Shown: piece by piece, positions 11,607-22,507 of the stretch | Numbering within the stretch: position 1 is the first letter of the stretch | How the letters are laid out: every line of letters starts with the position of its first letter | Source: Rhynchospora pubera | Taxonomy: Eukaryota; Streptophyta; Magnoliopsida; Poales; Cyperaceae | Assembly: GCA_028095005.1 (NCBI GenBank) | Contig: CM051460.1 | Coordinates: 154,127,461 to 154,191,460 of the forward strand | Length of the DNA: 64,000 bases | Direction of reading: 5' to 3' | Notes under the pieces: model-generated | Told to the model about the DNA's origin: nothing | Seen by the model: only the letters and a program-made list of their open reading frames with translations | The model's database searches: none | Made by a program: the position numbers and the translations under genes

Positions 11607-12251
11607 TTGATATTATCATGGGACATCTACCAGTGTGAATGCTTCAGATTAAAAAAATATATATATATCCACTGCGTGGCCACGCAGAGGATGTCGTTCC
11701 TAGCTGAGCTAGTCAGGTGGCAATAAATCCAGCAAAGGGGAAAAAAATGTACCAACTAAATTACTAAACACAAAATCTCATATATTTCATAAGTTTTTGC
11801 ATACAAGCGCGGAAAAAGAAATACGGTTATAGAAATCAGTTAAACTTATACAATCTATAGAGCATGATGGAAGAAAAATTAAGAGAGAGAGCATCTACAT
11901 CGCATTACAATTAGACTAAGTATAACCCTCTAAAATACCACAACAAAACCTTTTTCATCAAAACTAAAAAGAAGAAATGGAAAAAAAAAAATTCAGAAAC
12001 TACTCTCCAATATCTAACCAATTCGGGCATGAATAATATCCATAGAATTCAGATGAAGGGTCTAGTTAAAAAGATTCCATCTATAAAGCAGTCTAATTTT
12101 GTGCAGAAACCCTCAATTAATCACTAATCCGATATGAAATTAGAAATCAGCTTTTCTTCTCCAGATTTGAACTCTTCATCAGCATAACCTTCATCTTGAG
12201 AAAAATGCTCAATTCTTTCTCCAATTTGTACAAAAAAAATCACTCCAAAGT
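11607..12251. other. Intergenic and 3' flank of the RLP44-like gene
   Basis: No further gene. It contains a perfect 16-base palindrome, CTGCGTGGCCACGCAG, at 11672-11687, directly after a TA run. The part next to 12251 is presumably the 3' untranslated region of the minus-strand RLP44-like gene. Confidence 0.5.
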
Positions 12252-13070
12252 TCAATAATCTGGCATTAGATGAGAGATCTTCCCTTCTTCCCCCGGATTC
12301 GACGACTCTTGATCGGTAAATCTCAACCAAATACAAACTGCAGTGAAGCTGAGAATCAAGCTAACCAACCCGCTTCCCAACCCGATGAACACAATTGCGA
12401 GAACCGATAATCCCTTATTCTTCATCGGCGGCAGCGGGTACCCATAAAGCTCTTTATTGCCCACGAAGGAGCTCGCATTGAACCTCGGCCCCAGCCCATT
12501 AGTCTTATTCGCCAATAGATACGGTATCGGACCCGACAACTTATTACTGGATACATCGAAAGCCGACAGCCGCACTAGTAACCCGATTTGATCGGGAATC
12601 TGACCCGTTAGCTCGTTGGAGTGCAAATCAATGACATTCAGATAAGCACAGAGAGAAAGAGAAGGAGGGATTTCACCGGAGAGACGGTTCGCTGAGAGAT
12701 TGAGCACGGCGAGGTTTAAGAGAGAAGATAGGGAGACGGGTATCGGCCCGGTGAGCTCATTGGAGGAGAGGTCGAGAGATTGCAAATTTGTGCAATTGGA
12801 GAGAGAAGGCGAGAGTTGGCCAGAGAGAGAGTGGCCAGAAAGAGAGAGCTTGTACACTCTGCCATTGTTGCACGTGACACCAGGAAGGAAGGAGGTGAAG
12901 CCATTGCAAGGAGAGGAGAGTGAGGAGGGAGAAGACCAATTTTGCAAGGCGCCAGTTGGGTCAGAGAGAGAGTGAAAGAGACCAGAAAGGCAACGTTGGT
13001 CGTCAGGATCCGCCATTAGAGAGGTTGAGAAGAGGTGGAGAAGGAGAAAGAGAAGGAGAAGAGGTGGCAT
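12252..13070 (-). CDS. RLP44: Receptor-like protein 44 (LRR receptor-like protein without kinase)
   Basis: Single-exon gene for 272 residues; Arabidopsis RLP44 is about the same length. In that family RLP44 acts at the plasma membrane and links pectin/cell-wall state to brassinosteroid signalling through BRI1/BAK1. Visible here: a signal peptide (residues 1-20, Leu-rich, before ADPDD); the N-terminal cap with Cys27, Cys55 and Cys67 (SPCNGFTS, GVTCNNGRV); about four to five LRRs between 71 and 182 (LQSLDLSSNELTGPIP, LAVLNLSANRLSGEIP, LNVIDLHSNELTGQIP); a juxtamembrane GNKELYGYPL motif; one membrane span at about 220-249; and a 23-residue tail ending EEGKISHLMPDY, almost the RLP44 signature. 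The ATG directly precedes the signal peptide. The open frames on the other strand are shadows of it. Confidence 0.92.
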   Translation of the reverse strand: MPPLLLLFLLLHLFSTSLMADPDDQRCLSGLFHSLSDPTGALQNWSSPSSLSSPCNGFTSFLPGVTCNNGRVYKLSLSGHSLSGQLSPSLSNCTNLQSLDLSSNELTGPIPVSLSSLLNLAVLNLSANRLSGEIPPSLSLCAYLNVIDLHSNELTGQIPDQIGLLVRLSAFDVSSNKLSGPIPYLLANKTNGLGPRFNASSFVGNKELYGYPLPPMKNKGLSVLAIVFIGLGSGLVSLILSFTAVCIWLRFTDQESSNPGEEGKISHLMPDY

Positions 13071-16024
13071 TTGGAGGAGAAGTGAGAAGAGATGGGAAAG
13101 TGAGAGAAGGTGGTGTTGTGATTTGGGAAGATTGAGGATTTGGAGAGGTCGGATTGGATGTGGTGTGGTCAGTGGTGGTGTGTTTAGGCTTACTACATTG
13201 GTAGAAAGAGGTATTTAATTTTTTTTTTTTTTTCTAGTGATTTGTGGAGAATTTAGAGGGAACATGCGGAGGAACAACTGTGCATGTTTTTTAAAAGAAA
13301 GAATAATTCGAGTATTCTCATTTTTAAAGTTTTGACAAAAGTGGGTCTAGTTGATAAATGCATTTATTCGTTAATTTTTCCTAAATGCTTGAATTTACAA
13401 CATGAAAAAAAAATTTAGTTAATATAAATTAAGGAAGTGGATCTATGAAAGATTTATACGGCTTATAAATTTATACTCCAAACAATGGTAAATTTGGTCG
13501 AAAATGTGCGATCTACATTGAGCATGTTGTCAAGTGTCGATTCACATGTACCGTGTGAATGCCAATCTATTAATTGCTTAATTATCTACAACAACTAATT
13601 TTTTAGTGCAAAAATTAAATCTCACTTTGAAATTGATTTGAGAGTGATTTATTATCCATTAGACAAAGTAGACAGAAATTTTTAACCAAATCTGAGTCTT
13701 GATCATTTATTTCTTTTCTAATTTTAAATGTACTGTTTAGATTTAACCTGGTTACAAATAATGTATAATTAATCTATAATATTTTTTTTCTAAAAAATAA
13801 TCCATCTATTGAACTAAATGTACTCGGCATATCTCCAGTGTTCAGAAGACTGCAGATAAAGAGGTGAATTTTTATGAATGCGAAGGAAACATCCGTACCT
13901 GTGAAACTGCAGTGCAGTCGCTCTCCAGTCTCAACGTTCCATAAAAGAAGAAACTTTGATGTGGTAAGGTTAGTTATTATTGCCTATCTATTATAAAAAG
14001 CTAGTCTAATTATCCTTCTATACCCTCTCAAAAATAAATTTCCATAAGACCTTCTAGAATAAAATAAATTATAATTGTATTTTTGAAACCAAGGAGAATA
14101 CTTGATTGTACGCCTATTGGCACAGAATGGAATTAAAAACACTAGTGTATTATTTGTGACAACCATAAACTATTCGTAATTTGTGTGAAATTGTAGTATG
14201 CTTGTCTGGTGAGTATATTATATGTCTAGTTTAATTTGTCTAAAACTTATATTAGTGGTGATTGTAAAATACTATTTAGTGTCTGATTGCGTATGTAGTC
14301 ATTCGAAACAGTCACTAGCTCTATTATTTCTAATTAAAAGATGGATTCGTGATTATTTCGAAAACTTTAGCTCATTAAACTTGCAAATGTAACTCATAAT
14401 TCAAATATATTCTAATTAATGTTTTTTAGTTCTTCGAATGTCATTTTTATAGAAATTGTTATTGATATATTCGATTTATTAAGAGAAATTGATTAGCTTG
14501 CAAAAAGTTTTTTTTTGTTGAATGTTTCTTTGTTTGGCTACCTAAATTAACCTAAAAATGAAGTGGACATTAATCATTTTAAATTATTGGTGTTTAATAG
14601 AAATCTCTAATTATAAATAGATACATAAAAATGTTCATTTCGCAAGCTCCTTGGCCATGCCACTTCACCTGAATCCTTAACCATCCGATCATAGTTGGAC
14701 TGCTAAAATGTGGCAGAAATATTTGGAGCGAAGAATGAGAAACAACTCTAGTGTGATGAATTATCACTGATAAATAATCAATTTATTTTTATGTACTATG
14801 TAAATAATGTAATTGTGGACAAAGTAGTTAAAAATAGAGGAGCTGTTATGCTTACTCTATTGTAGAAGCACTTTAGATATTAAATGCTGCAAGTACTTAA
14901 CTCGCTATTTGAGTGCTTGTGAAATGAGCACTCAACATTTAATTAATAATAAAAAGAATAACTCTAATGTAGTAAATTGCGATACTTTTATTATAATCAA
15001 AGCTTATTGCCCACGAAGAGATAAGTTGCACAATTTTGATGAACTTACAAGGGAGTTGAGAGCAAATGTGGGCAGAGTTACTAGGAAATTTTCTTGTCCC
15101 TAGTTTTAGAATCAAAAGGCAAAAAGCATGTATAGGTAAATAAGGATTTAAAAAAAAAATGCACTACAACTTTTGATTGCACGTGGTTAGATTTATACGG
15201 CTGCAACATCCGAGGCTAGCTAGCCAATATAAAATTTAATTTTTTAGGGTCAATATAAAATTTAGTTTATAAATTTCTAAATTACAGTACAAGCTACTAT
15301 ATTAATTGGCATTAAAAAAAAATCATATAAGACAATCTACAAGGTTTTTTATGGTGTAATTTGGTGGCTCCAGAATTGGATCTTAGATTCGGCGACAAGA
15401 TAAGTAAAACGAGAATATAATTAAAATATTGTTAAGATTAATTATAGATTACCTTCTTATCTAATTAGATGAAATTGAGTGATGAAATAGGGCCAGAAAC
15501 AATTGTACATGATCAAACATCAGTACCAGATGAATAAGTAAAAAAAATGGATAGTTCCAAACCATAAAAATCACTTGAAGACCAATTAATGGATAGTTCT
15601 GAAATTGTCTGTATACTTGGCATGGTTTTAGATATTATTCCAGCCCAGGATAGAGAGAGGAGGTGCAATATTACATAACTAGTACGAGTAGCTGTCACAA
15701 TGATATGTCAGGCTTTATACATGTGATGTCTGAATCCGCATCACTGGCTCCTTTTCTTTCAGTACGGTTTTTTTTTGTACCTCCATGTTTGCTGTCAAAC
15801 AGACCAGGATTTCCATTCTATTTCGTTCTTCAGGAAAAAAAAAAAATCATTCTCTCTGATTAGTTTTTGTGATTAATTGAAAAGGAATAATAAGCTGACA
15901 AAAAAAAGAATAATAAAAAAATGTGTTTTACTACTTCTAGTTAGAAATTATCACTGGGTACTGAAGCCCGAAGAATTTAATATGATAACGACCAATTTCA
16001 AAATTAATTGTCTAAAAAGTACTT
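13071..16024. other. Upstream flank of RLP44 and AT-rich intergenic DNA
   Basis: The first ~130 bases upstream of the ATG are GA-rich on the plus strand (CT-rich leader on the gene strand). No clear TATA box was picked out. The rest is AT-rich with short unsupported reading frames and no recognised element. Confidence 0.5.
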
Positions 16025-16027
16025 AAG

Positions 16028-16188
16028 GGGCCGTTTGGATGAACCCGGAATTTGCAAGAATAGCGAATTCCGGAATTTAATTTATTATAAACAATTCAAA
16101 CTCTTCACAAAATTACACACTTCCCAATAAATTTATGCCTAGAATTGGCTATTCCCCCAATTCCCAACCCATCCAAACGCCCCCAAAA
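16028..16188. mobile_element. MITE with GGGGCCGTTTGGATG ends
   Basis: About 160 bp bounded by GGGGCCGTTTGGATG and its inverse CATCCAAACGCCCCC. The inversion runs on through the GGAATT-type sequence just inside. There is no coding sequence. The tips resemble the Tourist/PIF-Harbinger type of MITE. A clean 3-bp target duplication is not obvious. Confidence 0.7.
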
Positions 16189-17814
16189 CGACTAATTTAG
16201 AGAAACAGAAACTAACCTAGATATAGTACCCAAGTGCAAGTGCAAGTGCAATCTTAATTGGTGTTTGCGGATTAAAAGCTTCCGATCCTTCACTCAATTT
16301 GTATCTCAAAATATGTGTGTGTTTGGATGATTCACCAACAAGAGACGAACAGAGGCTCACGAATAGGTCCACGAACAACTTGTGTTGTTCTTCTAGTTCG
16401 TGAAAAGCTGAGAACTGGAAACTACCTCTTGTTCGTAGTTCGTGAGCTGATGTTCCATGTTTGATTTGTGCACCACTGCTACTTGTTCGCGAACAAGCTG
16501 TTCGCAGAGGTGGAAATTTGAACCCTCCGAAATGGGAGACCTATATGTTTTCCGTTCGCATCATAAGCTGTGTAATGCTATAAATTAAAGAAGCGTGCGG
16601 TTTTGATACAAACGGAGAATTGATACCCATCTTAAATATGGGAACAAACCAAAATAATATTTGTATTAAAAAATAAATTACTTTTAATAATGTCCGTATT
16701 ATTATATGCATACTATAAATTTTAGAACTCATTAAATTATTCTTGAATTTCAACTTTGTAGTATGGTTCCACCTTGCTAAAATTTAGCAAAATTTTTTTT
16801 GGTAAAATAATTGAAGCCCAAAAATGGAAGGCCTTGAGTCAGTATTATTTACATTATAAGCGCAAATTTAATGGAATGATTAACTCATCTAATTAATTCA
16901 CTTAATTTGGTTCACCCACCCCCTAACACAAAAAATAAATAACATAAAGAAATAGAGAACAAGTTAAAGTATCATCTTCCACGCTTTTTTCGAGAGGTAC
17001 TGTTTAGTGGTTGCAAGGTATAAGAGCAGCTCAAATCGCTGACGACATGTCAAATACCAAACTTTAGGCATTAGGTGCTTATCTTATCGACATGCAATGC
17101 GAGTTGACTATGTGATTGTGGTCAAAGTGCACCTGTTCAAATATGAAAAGTGCTCTCCCCTAATCCAGCTAAATAGTCAGCAGTGCGCTGTTTGATTCGG
17201 TGCACTTGCACTTAAATTGTGTGTATATACGTCTTTCTTGATTAGATCTCTATTATTTATTTTCTATGATTACGTCAACCCAAAATGTTAGCTTAAAGAT
17301 GTTAATAGTTAATAAGTGATACCATGTTAATTAGAATTAAACTAGATGAATGACAATATAATTCTTTTGTTACTATCGAAATATTAACTTGAATTTTACG
17401 TTGACAATAGTTAATGCACCATTGCAGTTTCCCATCAGTTAATGGTGCTTCATAAATAAATAAAAAATCACATATGGAGCTTTATGTAAAAAGTGTAATG
17501 CAATTTGTATAATTGCAGATCAGGTTTGTCTCAGGCTTTCAGCAAATCATGTTTAGTTAACCTGTACCGTGTAAACTTGATCCTATCCTATATTCCTATT
17601 AGGGTATTAGTGGGGTTCAATTTGAGCTTCGTTGTCACTTGTCAGCGCTATTTCTCTTCTATCTGGGTTTGTGTTTCAATTGTTTTACCAAAAAATTTAG
17701 CCACCTGTTTCAAGGCCTTCTATTTTTGGGCTTCAAAGTAGGCCTCATATTTGTCCAAATTTCCTCTAGATCAGATCTCGATCATCAGAATAAACCATTC
17801 TCATTATTGCCGGC
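16189..17814. other. Intergenic, no gene seen
   Basis: Contains a stretch at 16320-16520 with recurring GTTCGT/ACGAAC motifs in both orientations, possibly a decayed foldback element starting GTGTGTTTGGATGATTC. Otherwise AT-rich with no supported gene. Confidence 0.45.
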
Positions 17815-18096
17815 GGAAATTGATTAGTGCCATCTGCAGTTTTGTCATCCCTGTCATTGTTAAGTGAACATATACAACAAATAAAGTGAACATATAGACG
17901 ATCTAAGTGAACACATACAAACAAATAAGTTCAATGAAAATAAGTTGAATATGCATGTAAACTTCTGATGAGAACACTTATTTGTTTGTAAGTGTTCACT
18001 TAAATCGTCTATATATTCACCTCATTTGTTGTATATATTCACTTTGTATTTAGCGATGGCTGGGATGGTATATTTACCGATGGCACTTATAATTCC
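17815..18096. mobile_element. Short element with GTGCCATC termini (copy 1)
   Basis: 282 bp with imperfect inverted ends: GGAAATTGATTAGTGCCATC on the left and, read inward from the right, GGAATTATAAGTGCCATCGG. The interior is itself a foldback of AAGTGAACATATA-type units, with GTGAACA in the left half and TGTTCACTT in the right. No coding capacity. Copy 2 lies at 20599-21272. I do not recognise the family. Confidence 0.65.
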
Positions 18097-19150
18097 TGGG
18101 CCGTTTTGCGTGCCATAAAAATTGGAAAAGTAGGCTAATTGTTCGTTGCAATGTTTATAAATAAAAAAATGCATGAACTATTCTGAACGTATTAGCCGAA
18201 AAGTAAATCTAGACTTAATTTGTATCGTATACATTAATACTTTAGTAATTCAAGTTTATTCGTTTTTAAACCGCTCTTTGATTTAAAAAAAATATCCCAG
18301 ATAAAAAAAAAGATTCGATGAAAGATTTGAAGGATAAATTGTTTATTTTTTATTTACCTATTCTATTCAGTGTGTAGTCCATCTTTATTTAATTTTCTTT
18401 TGCAGACAGTAGGATGTAATAACAAAGAGATGGAAATAGTTGAAACCTTTGACGTATACTAAGGTCGTTTTCCGAATTCTATTTTAAAAAAAAGGAATAT
18501 TATAGAAGTTCAATTAACAATGTGTTTGAGAACCTTTGTATCTATTCAGTAAATTTTTGGACAAATATTACAATCGAAACAGTAATGTGATAAAGATTTT
18601 GTAATTAAAATAACATGACGAGCCTAGCAAAAAAAGTTTTGTATAATAATACAAAAGTTCTGTCTTTTCGTTTTATCGTTTACTTTTGTTATACCTGTAC
18701 GTGAGTACGTCTCATTGACTTTTAGAATCAGAGTTGCGGAAAAATTGTGCTTTCATTGATTATTCGAGGGCTAAATGAGGAGGTCTCCAAAATATGACTA
18801 CATTTATTAGTGACAAATTATCCCTTGTTATATTGTTTCACTACTTTGAAAAACTTCTATGCTCAACTCTTGTTAAATAGACTAAGATTATGATTTTTCT
18901 AAGACATTAAAAATTGTGATCCTCAAAATTTTTGTCAATCGTTTTGATGTTATATGCGCTAAAAAAATATTTTATAGAGAAGAATTATACAATTAGAGCA
19001 AAATCAAGTGGTCAAAAAAAATTCAACCAGACTTTCATACTCTAAACATTGATATAACTAAATCTTTTAAATTAATATCTTACTAATTAGTTAATAAAAC
19101 AATCGCAAAGACATAGGACTTGTATTATCAAACCCAATTTACATTGTACT
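18097..19150. other. Intergenic, no gene seen
   Basis: AT-rich sequence without supported reading frames, RNA genes or complete elements. Confidence 0.5.
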
Positions 19151-19341
19151 TTGCATGTGGTCTAGTAGCTCAGGTGGTAAGAGCACTTGGCTCTCTTCTA
19201 AGAGGTCCAGGGTTCAAGCCCGCATGCTTGCGATAGGCTTAGCGAGCCAGCGTAAAAACTCAGCCATATATACAATAAATGACCAGGGTCGGGATGTCAT
19301 TTCTATCCTACCCCAACTTGTTTGGGATAAAAGGTTTAGAC
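19151..19341 (+). mobile_element. tRNA-derived SINE, Au-like (copy 1 of a tandem pair)
   Basis: The left part is tRNA-like, with an A box (TAGCTCAGGTGGTAAGAGC) and a B box (GGTTCAAGCC) at tRNA spacing, which form an internal RNA polymerase III promoter. The right part ends CTACCCCAACTTGTTTGGG plus ATAAAAGG, the conserved 3' region of the angiosperm Au SINE family. There is no poly-A. The acceptor stem cannot pair as in a working tRNA. Confidence 0.8.
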
Positions 19342-19531
19342 TTGCATGTGGTCTAGTAGCTCAGTTGGTAAGAGCACTTGGCTCTCTTCTAAGAGGTCCA
19401 AGGTTCAAGCCCGCATGCTTGCGATAGGCTTGGCGAGCCAACATAAAAACTCAGCCATATATACAAGAAATGACCAGGGTCGGGGTGTCATTTCTAGCCT
19501 ACCCCAACTTGTTTGGGATAAAAAGACTTAG
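19342..19531 (+). mobile_element. tRNA-derived SINE, Au-like (copy 2, directly abutting copy 1)
   Basis: Same structure as the preceding copy, with a unit offset of 191 bases and few differences (AGTTGGT in the A box, GGCGAGCCAACAT for AGCGAGCCAGCGT). The copies join head to tail without spacer, so a tandem duplication or a dimeric SINE is more likely than two independent insertions. Confidence 0.8.
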
Positions 19532-20598
19532 ACTTTAGACTTTTTTTTTAGACATGTTACTCATGTTTTTCGAATGATAGTGCATGCACGTCTCTTCCCT
19601 TAATCATGACAAAATATTTGAAAAGCAAAAGTTATTTATACATAACACATAAGGTTCCGCAATGTTAAATTTATTTGAACCTCGCTCTAATATTGACACT
19701 AAATCATTAACCTCATTACATATAAAATTACATATAAAGTTTTTTTCAAACATAAAATTATTTTTTAGATATTGGAGGAAATTAAAGATGACCGGTTCCA
19801 GGCTAACTCCCTTTTTATTATCACATGTTTTCTAGTACCTCACATTTCTTCATATATAATTTGCACATGTTTCTTATCTCAAAATAGAAGGGATGATATT
19901 TAGGAAAAACTCTCTATGGGGCACTCAGTGATCTACTAAAGCAAATGTTTTTCCTGGTTCAATAAGAAATAAAGATCTACTAAAGTAAATGTTTTTTTCT
20001 GATGCAATTAGAAATAAAGGTAGTTTTCTATATCTTGCGTAGCATCTTTATAATCTTTTATTTTTAGTGTGATACTTTAAAATGTAAATAGCTTCTATTA
20101 ATTATATAACAACATGCCATTGATAGGAGGGGGGCGAATAAAAAAAAATATATGAGGAAACTGAAAGGATTAGTGTCTTCGAGAGATTGAAGGTTTTTAA
20201 GTTCTCTACAACATGGTTGAGCATCTATGATTTTATATCCCCGTCATTATATTTATTTTGATGAATGCAAAGGTTCTAATTCAGCTAGAATTCCATTATT
20301 CAATAAGCGTAGAAATTGAATCCGATCTGTTTAAGCATTCTCATGTTGGTCATTTCATGTGGTCGGCAAAAAGACGTCGTATACCTTGTTAAAGAAAAAA
20401 AATAACTACTTTGCATAGCAATTATTTTCTCTTTTTATCTTTTTTCCCTTTCATTACTTTTGTAATAGTTGAACATTAGCTAACCTAATAGTAATGATTT
20501 CTCGTTCAGGTTATGACACAGTTCTAGTTAATTACTTTGGGGTGTGCTTTCTTATTTTTTATTTGATTTTCTTTGGAAATGTAGATTATTTTTTTCAC
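19532..20598. other. Intergenic, no gene seen
   Basis: AT-rich sequence. A local repeat of GATCTACTAAAG(C/T)AAATGTTTTT occurs at about 19930-20000. No gene is supported. Confidence 0.5.
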
Positions 20599-21272
20599 GA
20601 ATTATAAGTGCCATCAGCAAATATACCATCCCTGTTATCGATGTTGTGTGTTACAAATGTTCAGTTTAATAATAAGAAGTGTTCAGTTAAATGCGTCAAA
20701 ATCGCGCCAAAATCAGAGCCGCGTGTGGTCAAGAGGTGCGCTAGGAGACGGGGGTAGAATCGGAAAAAATTAATTTGAACCGGATCGGTTCATTTCCAAT
20801 TCTATTTTTTCATGTGTTTTTTGTCCGGTTTGTGACCCCTTCGCTAGTTTTTTTTCTTATAACTTCTGTTGCAACTAACCGAACATTTATATTTAAATAA
20901 CTGAACATTTATACTTATTAAACTGAACATTCATACTTACTAAACTAAACATTTATACTTAATAAAATAAACATGCTTGCTCATAATATTTATATTGTCT
21001 GATGCAACTAACTGAACAGTTATAATCAATTATCTGAACATTCGTATTGACCAAACTGAACTTTTGGCAAAAAAAAAATCAATGAACATATCTGGTCTAG
21101 CGAACACTTATAAAATAGTGAACAATTCTATTACAAAGTGAACATTTATATCTAATAAAGTTAACGCTTATAATAACGAAATGAACAAAAAATACGCATT
21201 GGGTGAGTAGAGAGGATAGAGCGCTGCTCTGAAGCGCGATGGCGCGGAATGCGATGGCACTAATCAATTTCC
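20599..21272. mobile_element. GTGCCATC-ended element (copy 2) with an internal GAACATTTATA minisatellite
   Basis: 674 bp with the same two kinds of end as the 17815 element: GAATTATAAGTGCCATCAGC on the left and, read inward from the right, GGAAATTGATTAGTGCCATC. Between about 20880 and 21190 a unit close to CTGAACATTTATACTTATTAAA, 20-24 bases, is repeated about a dozen times in decaying form. A GC-rich block (GCGCTGCTCTGAAGCGCGATGGCGCGG) lies next to the right end. No protein is recognisable. Confidence 0.6.
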
Positions 21273-22507
21273 TATTTTTTTTAATAGAAAATTTGACGGT
21301 GATTGTCAAGGAGAATTTTATAGTAAGACTTTTCATTGTTATAGTCCGTGTTTATATTAAGTTCTTAACTGAATAAACTTAAGAATTTTCAGCTGAAATC
21401 ATTGCTGGATTTTTAGTTAGGCTGGAATTACTCTTCTAGGCTCAAATGTGCCTAATAATTTCTTTTTATGGCCTTCCCTTTGTAATTTATTTTTAGTCAG
21501 TACCAAACAATATTTTATTTATCATAAATATATAGAATAATGGGCTTTTTTCTCGCGACTGCCTGCTGGACTTGGACTAACGTTTTCCTGCAACATGTTA
21601 CAGCCAACTCAATAAGGCACTAACCAACACCAGTAGTCTCCATTATCTAGCAACTATTTTTTGTTTATAATTGAACACAGATTTAAATAAGAAAGATTTA
21701 TTTTTTGAGTCAAACTAGGCTAAAAGTAGTGTATAGCAACATATCAGAACAAAAAATATTAGTCTCATACGTAATAAGAAATAAAAGTTACAAGTAGTTG
21801 TGATCATGGAAGTTCCCATTTGGACACGAAACTATAACTAGCCACAAGAACAAAAGCGCAAATTCTAATTTGTAAAAACCTCTCAGATTTTCCCACACAA
21901 GACATTGCAACTGACAAATCAATGTAACAACCTGACAAAGAGTCTAAACTTCACCTATTCACAATCTAAAATCGAACAGGAGTGAAATTAGAACACATGC
22001 TAGGTAGGCCCCGAACTGTACAAATCCTACTTTCGAAGCATTCTTTGCAAGTTCCTTGAAAAATGATTTTGAATATATGGAACTGTAAGAGAAAAATGAG
22101 ACAAAAAGCATTTATGAGCCTGGGAGTAAATGGATGAAAGAAAATAGGACTGCAAACTGCCAGAAATATATGTTATCTTTTTGCTAGTTATTGTAACTGA
22201 AGAACAATTTTGGGTTATTTGCAATTAGCAGATTAGCACCTAAATATTGAATGCAGAACTACCTTTAGGTGCTAGCTGCAATTTGTTTAGATTGGAGGAA
22301 AGAGCTGGAGAAAATTATCTATTTTTAACAGAACTACCTTTAGGTGCTAGCTGCAATCACTCCAAACGTTGGGACTTTGTTATCAATTTGAGAAAATTTA
22401 ACTGTCTAGAGTAATAAGGTTATATCTAAGGTTCTATAACATTTACTTCTATCCGAGTAATTAAAAGTAAAGACACAAAAAAGTGAGAAATGTTTTCAGT
22501 ACCAGAC
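21273..22507. other. 3' flank of the bHLH gene with a 29-bp direct repeat
   Basis: No gene. An identical 29-base sequence beginning CAGAACTACCTTTAGGTGCT stands at 22254-22282 and again at 22329-22357. The part next to 22508 is likely 3' untranslated region of the minus-strand bHLH gene. Confidence 0.5.

Noticed and set aside
12700..13135. Plus-strand and alternative minus-strand frames over RLP44
   Set aside because: Highly charged or Ser-rich shadows of the LRR coding sequence in other frames.
19151..19531. Two tRNA genes suggested by A and B boxes
   Set aside because: The acceptor and anticodon stems do not form, and both continue into an Au-type SINE 3' region, so they are tRNA-derived SINEs.
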